Origin: an uncultured Prevotella sp.
GTDB taxonomy: Bacteria; Bacteroidota; Bacteroidia; Bacteroidales; Bacteroidaceae
NCBI GenBank assembly: GCA_934183135.1
Contig: CAKPRX010000026.1
Location: 1 to 24,865 of the forward strand
Length of the DNA: 24,865 nucleotides
Direction: 5' to 3'
Positions 13,777 through 21,251 of the stretch are shown here, piece after piece. A program made the position numbers and the translations under genes. Within the stretch, counting starts at the first letter, position 1; every line of letters starts with the position of its first letter. Under the pieces are notes generated by a model. The model was not told the DNA's origin and did no database searches. It saw nothing but the letters and a program-made list of their open reading frames with translations.

Positions 13777-16635
13777 ATGAAACGCAGACTTATCCTCATG
13801 GGGCTACTCTTGGTAGCCGTGGCCAGCCAGCTGCTGGCCAGTCCTGTAACCGCCGGCCAGGCCGAGCAGGTGGCCCGGGCCTTTATGGCCCGCAGCCACA
13901 AGGCCGCCGGCACCGTGCGCATGCACCGTCTGATGTCGGCCACAGCCAGCCCCGCATCGGCCGACCAGCAGCCCTACTATGTGTTCAATGCCGAGGGCGA
14001 GGGCGGCTTTGTCATCGTGTCGGGCGACGACCGCTTTGCCAATGTCATCGGCTATGCCGACCATGGCCACTTCGCCCTGGACCAGGCACCCTCGTCGCTG
14101 CGCGCGTGGATGGCCCTCTACGCCCAGTACGTACAAGCCTACTGGCACACCGACTCGCTGGCCCAGGGGCAGCCCGCCCAGGCCGGCGCCACCGCGGTGG
14201 TCAGTCCGCTCCTGGGCGACATAGCCTGGGGCCAGGACGCCCCCTTCAACGACCAGTGTCCCACCTATACCGACGGAGGCACCACCACCCACTACTATAC
14301 GGGCTGCGTGGCCGCTGCCGCCACCCAGATTATGCGCTATCACCGCTATCCCGCCCAGGGCACGGGTCAGAAGTCGTGTGTCGTCAAGGGCCTCACCCTC
14401 AAGGCCGACTTCGGCGCCACCACCTACGACTGGGCCAACATGCTGCCTTACTATGAGCGCGGCGGTCAGTTTACCCAGGCCCAGCGCGACGCCGTGTCGA
14501 CCCTCGCCGCCCAGTTTGGCGTGGCTGTCGAGATGGAGTACGAGAAGGCCGGCAGCGGAGCCTCGCCCATGATGGTGCCCGGGGCCCTGCGCCGCTACTT
14601 CGGCTACGACCGCGGCGTCACCCTGCGCAAGCGCGCCTACTACGCCACCGGCGAGTGGATGCGCCTACTCAAGGCCGAGCTCGACGCCGGCCGCCCCGTG
14701 TACTATGGCGGAGCCAGCGATACCGGCAGCGGCGGCCATGCCTTCGTGTGCGACGGCTATGACACCAACGACTACATACACATCAACTGGGGCTGGTATG
14801 GCACCAGCAACGGCTACTTCCTCGTTAACCGCCTCAATCCCGGCGACCTGGGCGAGGGCGGCGGCACGGGCGGCTACAACCGCGACCAGGAGATGGTTAC
14901 CGGCATACAGCCTCCCACGGGCGACACCGGCAGCGACGTGTGTCTGCCCGTCTACGGCGCGGCCCGTCTGGGCTACACCGACTACGGCAGCAACCGGTTC
15001 TCGCTCATGACGATACTGGAAAACCTGGACACCGATGCCTTCAGCGGCCTCTTGGCAGCTGTGGTCACCCAGAACGGACAGGTACTCAAGGTGCTCAAGA
15101 GCGAGCCCCTGACCATAGCCGCCTACGCCGGCGGCAAGTCGGGCGTGGCCTATCCCACCATGCGCGACATCCAGGCCACGGCCGACGGCCTGGCCGACGG
15201 CGACTACGCCATCTGCCTGGCTTACAAGGCCGACGGTGCTCAGACGTGGCAGCTGGTACGCCACTCTATGGGTCTGCCCCGACAGGTAGACATGACCGTG
15301 GCTGGCGGCCAGGTTACCGTGCGCGGCGCCCATGCCATCAGCCCCCGTGTAGAGCTGCTCGCGCCCATCGCCGCCGACAACGACATCCATGCCGGAGGCT
15401 CGGCCCTCTTCCGTCTGCACCTGCGCAACAACAGCACCGATGTAGACCTCAAGGAGATAACCGTCTGCCTGACCTCTGTGGCCGACCCCACCGTCAGCCT
15501 GACCTCGTCGGCCAAGGTCGATGTGTACAATGAGAGCGAGAAGACCGTGACCGTGCTGGCCGACATACCCGAGGACGCGGCCACCGGTACCTACGAGGTT
15601 ACCGCCTACGAGAAGGGCTATGCCGACGCCCCCTTTGACGACAGCCAGGTGGGCCGCGCCCGTGTCGAGGTGCTGCCCGTTACCACGCTGCCCGTGCTGA
15701 GCCTTACTCAGCCCGTAGAGTGGAGCGGCAGCGGCGGTGCCACCACCGTCCGTCAGGCCGACATGCTCATGCTGGCCATGGCCGTGCGCAACTCTGGCGC
15801 GGCGGGCCGGGTGGGCATAGTGACCCATCTGCAGGATGTCAGCGACGCCTCGCGTAGCTACGTTTTCCGCCAGGTCGACGCCACCTTTGCCAAGGGCCAG
15901 GCCCAGAACCTGACCACCGGGCGATACCTCAACGTAGACCCCGGCACCTACCGGATAACCGTGTCGGCCATCGCGGCCGACGGTACCGAGATAGCTGTAC
16001 GCCAGCCCTCGGCTCCCGTCACCGTGACGGTAGAGCCCAATGCCGACCTGGCCATCACGGTCAAGAGTCTGACCCTGCCCACGGTGCTCACGCCGGGCAA
16101 GCGGGTAAGCGGACGGCTCGTGGTACATCTCAACACGGCCTACAGCAACTACGTGTACCTGCGCCTGCGAGCCTTTACCAATACGGGTGGCGAGCTGGTG
16201 CTGATGAAGCGCGTCAGCGGGGCTCAGGCCGGCGACGACGTGGCCCTCGACTTCGCCTACAGCCCCTCCCTGGCCTTAGGTACCTACATGCCGCAGGTAG
16301 AGTTTAAGAATGATGCCGGCAGCTACGTAGGGGCCAACGGGCTGGCCAACTACTACCGTGTGTTCAGCGTGGTCGACGCCACGGGCATAGACACCGAGGA
16401 GGCCCAGCGCGACGTGACCATCGTCGCCGACCTGTCGGGCAGCGCGGTGACCATCGCCACCCGTCCCGGAGTGATCGTTAGCCGTGTGGCCCTGGCCGCC
16501 GCGTCGGGTGCCGTGGTCTGGGCCGGTCAGCCTGTAGACGGCCGTGTCGACATGTCGGCCCTGCCTGCCGGCGTGTACGTGGTCAGCGTGTACACCGACC
16601 GCGGTGTGGTCGCCCGCAAGGTGATGCGCCGCTAA
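13777..16635 (+). CDS. Secreted C10-family (streptopain-like) cysteine protease with C-terminal sorting domain
   Basis: A 952-residue secreted protease. Signal peptide MKRRLILMGLLLVAVASQLLAS. A Spi/SpeB-type propeptide follows, with the family sequence FVIVSGDDRFANVIGYAD. The catalytic domain (about 140-385) has the cysteine in YYTGCVAAAATQIMRYH (C177), the histidine in GGHAFVCDGYD (H321) and the HINWGWYG motif (N337, W338), so the C10 active site is complete. Residues about 515-870 are a series of Ig-like/CARDB-like beta domains. After the linker GIDTEEAQ, the C-terminus (RVDMSALPAGVYVVSVYTDR ... VMRR) is a T9SS-like sorting domain. C10 enzymes are made as inactive zymogens and processed by propeptide removal. 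Third of three adjacent T9SS-cargo genes. GC content is visibly the highest in the window. The start is fixed by the signal peptide. Confidence 0.93.
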   Translation: MKRRLILMGLLLVAVASQLLASPVTAGQAEQVARAFMARSHKAAGTVRMHRLMSATASPASADQQPYYVFNAEGEGGFVIVSGDDRFANVIGYADHGHFALDQAPSSLRAWMALYAQYVQAYWHTDSLAQGQPAQAGATAVVSPLLGDIAWGQDAPFNDQCPTYTDGGTTTHYYTGCVAAAATQIMRYHRYPAQGTGQKSCVVKGLTLKADFGATTYDWANMLPYYERGGQFTQAQRDAVSTLAAQFGVAVEMEYEKAGSGASPMMVPGALRRYFGYDRGVTLRKRAYYATGEWMRLLKAELDAGRPVYYGGASDTGSGGHAFVCDGYDTNDYIHINWGWYGTSNGYFLVNRLNPGDLGEGGGTGGYNRDQEMVTGIQPPTGDTGSDVCLPVYGAARLGYTDYGSNRFSLMTILENLDTDAFSGLLAAVVTQNGQVLKVLKSEPLTIAAYAGGKSGVAYPTMRDIQATADGLADGDYAICLAYKADGAQTWQLVRHSMGLPRQVDMTVAGGQVTVRGAHAISPRVELLAPIAADNDIHAGGSALFRLHLRNNSTDVDLKEITVCLTSVADPTVSLTSSAKVDVYNESEKTVTVLADIPEDAATGTYEVTAYEKGYADAPFDDSQVGRARVEVLPVTTLPVLSLTQPVEWSGSGGATTVRQADMLMLAMAVRNSGAAGRVGIVTHLQDVSDASRSYVFRQVDATFAKGQAQNLTTGRYLNVDPGTYRITVSAIAADGTEIAVRQPSAPVTVTVEPNADLAITVKSLTLPTVLTPGKRVSGRLVVHLNTAYSNYVYLRLRAFTNTGGELVLMKRVSGAQAGDDVALDFAYSPSLALGTYMPQVEFKNDAGSYVGANGLANYYRVFSVVDATGIDTEEAQRDVTIVADLSGSAVTIATRPGVIVSRVALAAASGAVVWAGQPVDGRVDMSALPAGVYVVSVYTDRGVVARKVMRR

Positions 16636-16655
16636 CCGGTGCCGTTCCTATATAC

Positions 16656-16693
16656 CCGAGGGGCCGTGGCTGTCAGCAGCTTCGGCCCCTCGG
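16656..16693 (+). terminator. Terminator hairpin after the C10 protease gene
   Basis: CCGAGGGGCCG (16656-16666) pairs perfectly with CGGCCCCTCGG (16683-16693), with a nested GCTG/CAGC pair in the loop. There is no T run. The right-arm sequence TCGGCCCCTCGGC recurs directly at 16723-16735. Confidence 0.65.
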
Positions 16694-16835
16694 CGCGTAT
16701 GGCGGTGGCCGCTGCCCGACGGTCGGCCCCTCGGCAGGGCGGGGTGGTGGTGGCCGTGGCGCCGACAGTAACCGCCGCCTATTTTTAAAATATAATAAAA
16801 ACCGCGGTTTATTCGTTTATTATCAATTTAATAGC

Positions 16836-16843
16836 TATCTTTG
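16836..16843 (+). promoter_or_regulatory. -7 box of the pnp promoter
   Basis: TATCTTTG is the classic TANNTTTG element. TTCG at 16812-16815, 20 bases upstream, is a one-mismatch -33 box. The leader to ATG 16934 is about 85 bases and AT-rich. Confidence 0.65.
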
Positions 16844-16933
16844 CAAGGAAATTTAAAAATAGCTCATTTTCGACCGCTATGAGTAGGAAGAGAGGGATTT
16901 TTAGATGCAATTAAAATAATAATAAATTTTTAG

Positions 16934-19159
16934 ATGAACGTAATTACGAAAACAGTTCAATTGCCAGATGGAAGAACCATCTCAATTGAGACCGGAAAGG
17001 TTGCAAAACAGGCTGATGGTGCCGCTGTCCTCCGTATGGGCAACACCGTGCTTCTCGCAACTGTTTGTGCAGCTAAGGACGCAGTTCCGGGTACAGATTT
17101 TATGCCCTTGCAAGTAGACTACCGTGAGCAGTACAGTGCCGCAGGCCGTTTCCCCGGCGGATTTACCAAGCGCGAGGGCAAGGCGAGTGACAACGAGATA
17201 CTGGTTTCGCGACTGGTAGACCGCGCGCTCCGTCCCCTCTTCCCATCCAATTATCATGCAGAGGTGTACGTACAGGTCATGCTGCTCTCTGCCGACGGTG
17301 TAGACCAGCCCGACGCGCTGGCCGGCTTTGCCGCCTCGGCCGCCATGGCATGCTCGGACATCCCCTTTGAGCACACCATCTCCGAGGTTCGCGTAGCCCG
17401 TGTGGGCGGCGAGTATGTTATCAACCCGACTTTCCAGCAGATGGAAGAGGCCGATATGGACCTCATGGTGGGTGCCACCAAGGACAACATTATGATGGTT
17501 GAGGGCGAGATGAAAGAGGTGTCCGAGCAGGATCTCATCGGTGCCCTGAAGGCTGCCGCCGAGGCCATCAAGCCTATGTGCGAGCTGCAGGACGAGCTGT
17601 CTAAGGAGCTGGGTACCGACGTGAAGCGCGAGTACTGTCACGAGGTGAACGACGAGGAGCTGCGCGAGCAGATCAAGAGCGAGCTCTACGCTCCTGTGTA
17701 CGATGTCAACAAGCAGGCTCTGGAGAAGCACGCCCGTATGGACGCCTTTGACAAGATCCTGGCCGACTTCCTGGAGAAATACGATGCCGACCATGCCGAC
17801 CTGACAGCCGACGAGCTGGAGGAGAAGCATGCCGAGGCTACCCGATATTATGACGACGTGATGCGCGACGCCATGCGCCGTTGCATCCTGGACGAGGGCA
17901 AGCGCCTGGACGGCCGCAAGACCACCGACATACGCCCCATCTGGTGCGAGGTGTCGCCCCTGCCTATGCCTCACGGCAGCGCCATCTTCCAGCGTGGCGA
18001 GACCATGTCGCTCTCTACCTGTACGCTCGGCACCAAGCTCGACGAGAAACTCGTTGACGACGTGCTGCAGCGCGGTTACCAGCGCTTCTTGCTCCACTAC
18101 AACTTCCCGCCGTTCTCTACGGGCGAGGCCAAGGCCCAGCGTGGTGTAGGCCGTCGTGAGATAGGTCACGGTCACTTGGCTTGGCGTGGTCTGAAGGGCC
18201 AGATACCTGCCGACTTCCCCTATACCGTGCGTCTGGTAAGCCAGATACTGGAGTCTAACGGCTCGTCGTCTATGGCTACCGTATGCGCAGGTACCCTGGC
18301 TCTGATGGATGCCGGCGTGCCTATGAAGAAGCCCGTCTCGGGTATCGCCATGGGTCTTATCAAGAACCCCGGAGAGGACAAGTATGCCATCCTGAGCGAC
18401 ATTCTCGGCGACGAGGACCACTTGGGCGACATGGACTTCAAGACTACCGGTACCAAGGACGGCTTGACAGCCACCCAGATGGATATCAAGTGCGACGGAC
18501 TGAGCTTCGAGATACTGGAGCAGGCCCTAATGCAGGCCAAGGCCGGCCGCGAGCACATACTGAACTGCATGATGGAGACCATCAGCGAGCCTCGTGCCGA
18601 GATGAAGCCTCAGGTACCGCGTATCGTGGCCTTTGAGATACCCAAGGAGTTTATCGGTGCCGTGATAGGCCCGGGCGGAAAGATAATCCAGCAGATGCAG
18701 GAAGATACCAATACCACCATCACCATCGATGAGGTCGACGGTGTAGGCAAGGTACAGGTATCGGCTCCCAACAAGGATGCCATCGATGCCGCACTGGCCA
18801 AGATCAAGGCCATCGTAGCCATCCCCGAGGTGGGCGAGGTCTATGAGGGTACCGTGCGTTCCATCATGCCTTACGGATGCTTCGTTGAGATTCTGCCGGG
18901 CAAGGATGGACTGCTGCACATCAGCGAGATAGACTGGAAGCGCCTGGAGACCGTCGAGGAGGCTGGCATCCACGAGGGCGACAAGATTAAGGTGAAGCTC
19001 CTGGAGATAGACCCCAAGACTGGCAAGTACAAGCTTTCGCGCCGCGTACTGCTCGAAAAGCCTGAGGGCTATGTGGAGCGTGAGCGCCGTCCGCGCCGCG
19101 AGGGCGACCGCCGTGGCCACGGACCCCGTCAGCCCCGCCGCAACGACAGTCAGGAGTAA
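16934..19159 (+). CDS. pnp: Polynucleotide phosphorylase (3'-5' exoribonuclease)
   Basis: A 741-residue PNPase, which degrades RNA from the 3' end using phosphate and releases nucleoside diphosphates; it works in mRNA decay in the cytoplasm. Domain order is standard: first RNase PH-like core (from about residue 10, with [20 protein letters not shown]), helical linker, second RNase PH core (about 330-550) with the highly conserved [11 protein letters not shown] (D499, D501) and TKDG (D509) active-site region, KH domain with the GPGGK loop (579-583), and S1 domain (about 634-705, [20 protein letters not shown]). A basic, disordered tail ([15 protein letters not shown]...) ends the protein and may help hold RNA or partners. 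Length is normal. It has its own promoter and terminator, so it appears monocistronic. There is no sign of truncation. Confidence 0.98.
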   Translation: MNVITKTVQLPDGRTISIETGKVAKQADGAAVLRMGNTVLLATVCAAKDAVPGTDFMPLQVDYREQYSAAGRFPGGFTKREGKASDNEILVSRLVDRALRPLFPSNYHAEVYVQVMLLSADGVDQPDALAGFAASAAMACSDIPFEHTISEVRVARVGGEYVINPTFQQMEEADMDLMVGATKDNIMMVEGEMKEVSEQDLIGALKAAAEAIKPMCELQDELSKELGTDVKREYCHEVNDEELREQIKSELYAPVYDVNKQALEKHARMDAFDKILADFLEKYDADHADLTADELEEKHAEATRYYDDVMRDAMRRCILDEGKRLDGRKTTDIRPIWCEVSPLPMPHGSAIFQRGETMSLSTCTLGTKLDEKLVDDVLQRGYQRFLLHYNFPPFSTGEAKAQRGVGRREIGHGHLAWRGLKGQIPADFPYTVRLVSQILESNGSSSMATVCAGTLALMDAGVPMKKPVSGIAMGLIKNPGEDKYAILSDILGDEDHLGDMDFKTTGTKDGLTATQMDIKCDGLSFEILEQALMQAKAGREHILNCMMETISEPRAEMKPQVPRIVAFEIPKEFIGAVIGPGGKIIQQMQEDTNTTITIDEVDGVGKVQVSAPNKDAIDAALAKIKAIVAIPEVGEVYEGTVRSIMPYGCFVEILPGKDGLLHISEIDWKRLETVEEAGIHEGDKIKVKLLEIDPKTGKYKLSRRVLLEKPEGYVERERRPRREGDRRGHGPRQPRRNDSQE

Positions 19160-19188
19160 TTCGCAGGTTACTCTGTGACATTATAATG

Positions 19189-19234
19189 AGAGCCACCGCT
19201 TGAGCTATAGGCAGAGCGGTGACTCTTAGTTTTT
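19189..19234 (+). terminator. Terminator of pnp
   Basis: AGAGCCACCGCT (19189-19200) pairs with AGCGGTGACTCT (19215-19226) with one mismatch, followed by TAGTTTTT. It lies 29 bases after the pnp stop. Confidence 0.75.
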
Positions 19235-19326
19235 CTGCCAACTCTATGAGTAGTTTGCTGATTCTCAGTTGGCTTGTCTTGCTCATTTGTTAAATTCTAT
19301 CCCCTTATTTTTTTAAACTAAATTCA

Positions 19327-19358
19327 TTTGGTGCTATTAGGTAAACGCGCTATATTTG
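19327..19358 (+). promoter_or_regulatory. Bacteroidota-type promoter upstream of the secreted hypothetical gene
   Basis: TTTG (19327-19330), exactly 20 bases, then TATATTTG (19351-19358), a full consensus match. Transcription would start near 19364, leaving a leader of almost 190 bases before ATG 19552. Confidence 0.75.
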
Positions 19359-19420
19359 CCATATGTCTTTTAGCTAATTGATAATAGTCTTTATTGTTTC
19401 ACCTCTTAAAAAGAAAAGTT

Positions 19421-19489
19421 ATGAGAAAATGTATTCGTTACAGCATCCCATTCTTTTTTTGTCAGTGTGATGCTTATTGTTATCTTTGA
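19421..19489 (+). CDS. Possible short leader ORF, 22 codons
   Basis: ATG 19421 is preceded by a purine-rich AAAAAGAAAAG and opens a frame for MRKCIRYSIPFFFCQCDAYC plus YL, ending at TGA 19487-19489. It lies inside the transcribed leader of the next gene. A run of seven T (19454-19460) sits mid-frame: reading with one T fewer gives a hydrophobic continuation (VSVMLIVIFEHVNALN), reminiscent of a signal peptide. It may be a leader peptide, a small membrane peptide damaged by a frameshift, or chance. Confidence 0.3.
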   Translation: MRKCIRYSIPFFFCQCDAYCYL

Positions 19490-19551
19490 GCATGTTAATG
19501 CTTTGAATTGAATGATGATTATGGCAAAAGAAAACAGTAAACATAAATGTT

Positions 19552-20262
19552 ATGCGTATGAAAAGATTGTTTTGTATGGTCTTGGTACTTTTTGTGGGTG
19601 TCGGGACAGGGATTTTTGCACAGAGTACAGTCAATACAGCTTCAACCAAACCTAAGTTAGGGGACAAACCACCCCTGTGGGTCAAGAACAAGGTGAACGA
19701 AGCGCAATATGACTCTCTGGCGACATTCGCCAAATACTATATTGTAGATTATGACTACTTCAAGAGGCGCGACCTTACTCGGAAAGACATAGCCTTCTTT
19801 GTGGCACGCACGGCGGAGATTATTAAATGGAAGAAAACGTCCAGCAAACTGCCTCCAGGTGTTGCCAGTGGTTTTCATGTCTATGAACTTCCTCGTAAAA
19901 TAAAGCCTTTTGGTATGACTCCCAAAGATGCGGAGGGTCAAGTCCAGTTCATCGTATATTCAGAAATAGATGGATGGGATGCCCATGTCATGCTCAAGGC
20001 TAAGATGGACACAACTGCTGACGGTGGCAAGCGCCTCTCTGAACTTAGTGTTGTTCCGTATAGCGTTTCTGGGCTGAAAGTCGTCATTGAGAGTATAGAT
20101 TTCTTTCAGCAAAAAAATCACTTGAAAGTAGATAGTATTGATCTGGACGACAAAGGTGAAAGTCCAGTCTACATCCTGAGAGGAAAGATGAAGGTTGAGG
20201 ATGCCATGGGGTATTGGCATACCGAGCCGTTTGATACCAGTGTCATCCTAACGGTCGAATGA
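19552..20262 (+). CDS. Secreted protein of unknown function
   Basis: A 236-residue protein I do not recognise. It starts MRMKRLFCMVLVLFVGVGTG with cleavage likely after IFA (before Q24); ATG 19558 is an alternative start. No lipobox is present, so periplasmic or secreted location is expected. The mature part is charged, with mixed helix and strand character (SLATFAKYYIVDYDYFKRRD near 55-75, FIVYSEIDGWDAHVMLKAKM near 133-152), and shows no metal- or nucleophile-type motif I can name. Codon use and base composition are visibly more AT-rich than in pnp and the glycosidase genes, suggesting later acquisition or different constraint. It stands alone between its own promoter (19327-19358) and a strong terminator (20298-20333). 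Confidence 0.75.
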   Translation: MRMKRLFCMVLVLFVGVGTGIFAQSTVNTASTKPKLGDKPPLWVKNKVNEAQYDSLATFAKYYIVDYDYFKRRDLTRKDIAFFVARTAEIIKWKKTSSKLPPGVASGFHVYELPRKIKPFGMTPKDAEGQVQFIVYSEIDGWDAHVMLKAKMDTTADGGKRLSELSVVPYSVSGLKVVIESIDFFQQKNHLKVDSIDLDDKGESPVYILRGKMKVEDAMGYWHTEPFDTSVILTVE

Positions 20263-20297
20263 TGTATAAGTTCTCTTGAACAATATGCTGATATGAG

Positions 20298-20333
20298 GCG
20301 CACCCGGCAGCCGTATTGCCGGGTGCGCTTTTT
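20298..20333 (+). terminator. Strong intrinsic terminator after the secreted hypothetical gene
   Basis: GCGCACCCGGCA (20298-20309) pairs perfectly with TGCCGGGTGCGC (20317-20328) around a seven-base loop, followed by TTTTT. Confidence 0.9.
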
Positions 20334-20436
20334 GTAGTACGTCTTTTTGGGGAAAAGAGCAAGGCCTGCTTCTTGATGTTGTCGATTTTTACAGGGGCCT
20401 TAGTTTACCGCCGATTTGAAAATAAAAGTCAAATGT

Positions 20437-20468
20437 TTTGGCATTGATGGTGAAAAACTGTACTTTTG
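20437..20468 (+). promoter_or_regulatory. Bacteroidota-type promoter of the DUF1573-GH29-GH3 operon
   Basis: TTTG (20437-20440), a 20-base spacer, then TACTTTTG (20461-20468). The predicted start near 20474 is only about 13 bases before ATG 20487, an unusually short leader. Confidence 0.75.
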
Positions 20469-20486
20469 CAATAAAATAGAACCTAA

Positions 20487-21227
20487 ATGATGAGACTTTT
20501 GCTAATGGTGCTGGCTGCAGTGTGGCCAGCCATGACCTGGGCTCAGACGGAGCCTACTTACGCTACTACATTCAAGTACGATAAACGAGTACACGACTTC
20601 GGTACCATTCTGGAGAAGAACGGCAAGGTGTCGCACGTGTTCACCTTTACCAATGAGGGAGCCCTGCCAGTGGTGATAAGCGAAGTTAACTCATGGTGTG
20701 GCTGCACTACGGCCGAGTTTACCAAGACCCCCATCCTGCCGGGTAAGAAGGGCGAGGTAAAGGTTACCTACAACCCTTTCTCGCGTCCTGGCAAGTTTAG
20801 CAAGGAGATAGTACTGAACCTCAATGGAGGCCGCGGCTATACCCGGGTATGGGTCAAGGGCAACGTGGTGCCCTATCGCCACCCCGTAACCGAGGACTAT
20901 CCATACGCCTTTGGCTCCGGCCTGTATATGGGCTATAAGGTCTACGCCTTCCCGGCGCTGCGCGCCGGCGAATCGTATGAGATAGAGCAGCGCCTGTCTA
21001 ACGAGACCGACAAGCCCATGGTGATAACCTTTGAGCGCGTACCCAATAACACTGTGCTCAAGATGCCGGCATCCATCAAACTGAAGCCCCGCGAGCGCAC
21101 CACGTTCAAGGTGTCGTACCGGGCTCCCCGTACATACACACGCGCCCGTACTATTACTATTAAGGTCAAGGTAAACGGCAAGGAGGTAATGCCCATGCGC
21201 GTAGACTGGTACGCCCCATCCAAATAG
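20487..21227 (+). CDS. Secreted DUF1573-domain protein
   Basis: A 246-residue exported protein. Signal peptide MMRLLLMVLAAVWPAMTWAQ (ATG 20490 is an equally good start). Residues about 34-127 form a DUF1573 Ig-like (ASH/MSP-type) domain with the typical sequences VHDFGTILEKNGKVSHVFTF, SWCGCTTAEFTKTPILPGK and WVKGNV. The second half (about 145-246) resembles another Ig-like sandwich ending MPMRVDWYAPSK. DUF1573 proteins are abundant in Bacteroidota and their function is mostly unknown; a binding or scaffold role is assumed for the fold. It is first in an operon, 24 bases before a fucosidase gene, which suggests a link to glycan use, though it may only share transcription. Confidence 0.87.
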   Translation: MMRLLLMVLAAVWPAMTWAQTEPTYATTFKYDKRVHDFGTILEKNGKVSHVFTFTNEGALPVVISEVNSWCGCTTAEFTKTPILPGKKGEVKVTYNPFSRPGKFSKEIVLNLNGGRGYTRVWVKGNVVPYRHPVTEDYPYAFGSGLYMGYKVYAFPALRAGESYEIEQRLSNETDKPMVITFERVPNNTVLKMPASIKLKPRERTTFKVSYRAPRTYTRARTITIKVKVNGKEVMPMRVDWYAPSK

Positions 21228-21251
21228 ACCATAAACTCAAAATCATCTATA

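Larger units (their letters stand above)
19160..19551. other. Intergenic region between pnp and the secreted hypothetical gene
   Basis: 392 bases. It contains the pnp terminator, an excellent promoter (19327-19358), a possible 22-codon leader ORF (19421-19489) and AT-rich sequence. Nothing else is recognisable. Confidence 0.65.

Noticed and set aside
14665..16128. Minus-strand open frame (487 codons) opposite the C10 protease gene
   Set aside because: Shadow of the protease reading frame, with repetitive Gly/His/Val composition and no promoter or signal.
16682..16735. Direct repeat TCGGCCCCTCGGC considered as an attachment site or CRISPR-like repeat
   Set aside because: Only two copies, one being the arm of a terminator, with no integrase or cas gene; most likely a partial duplication of the hairpin.
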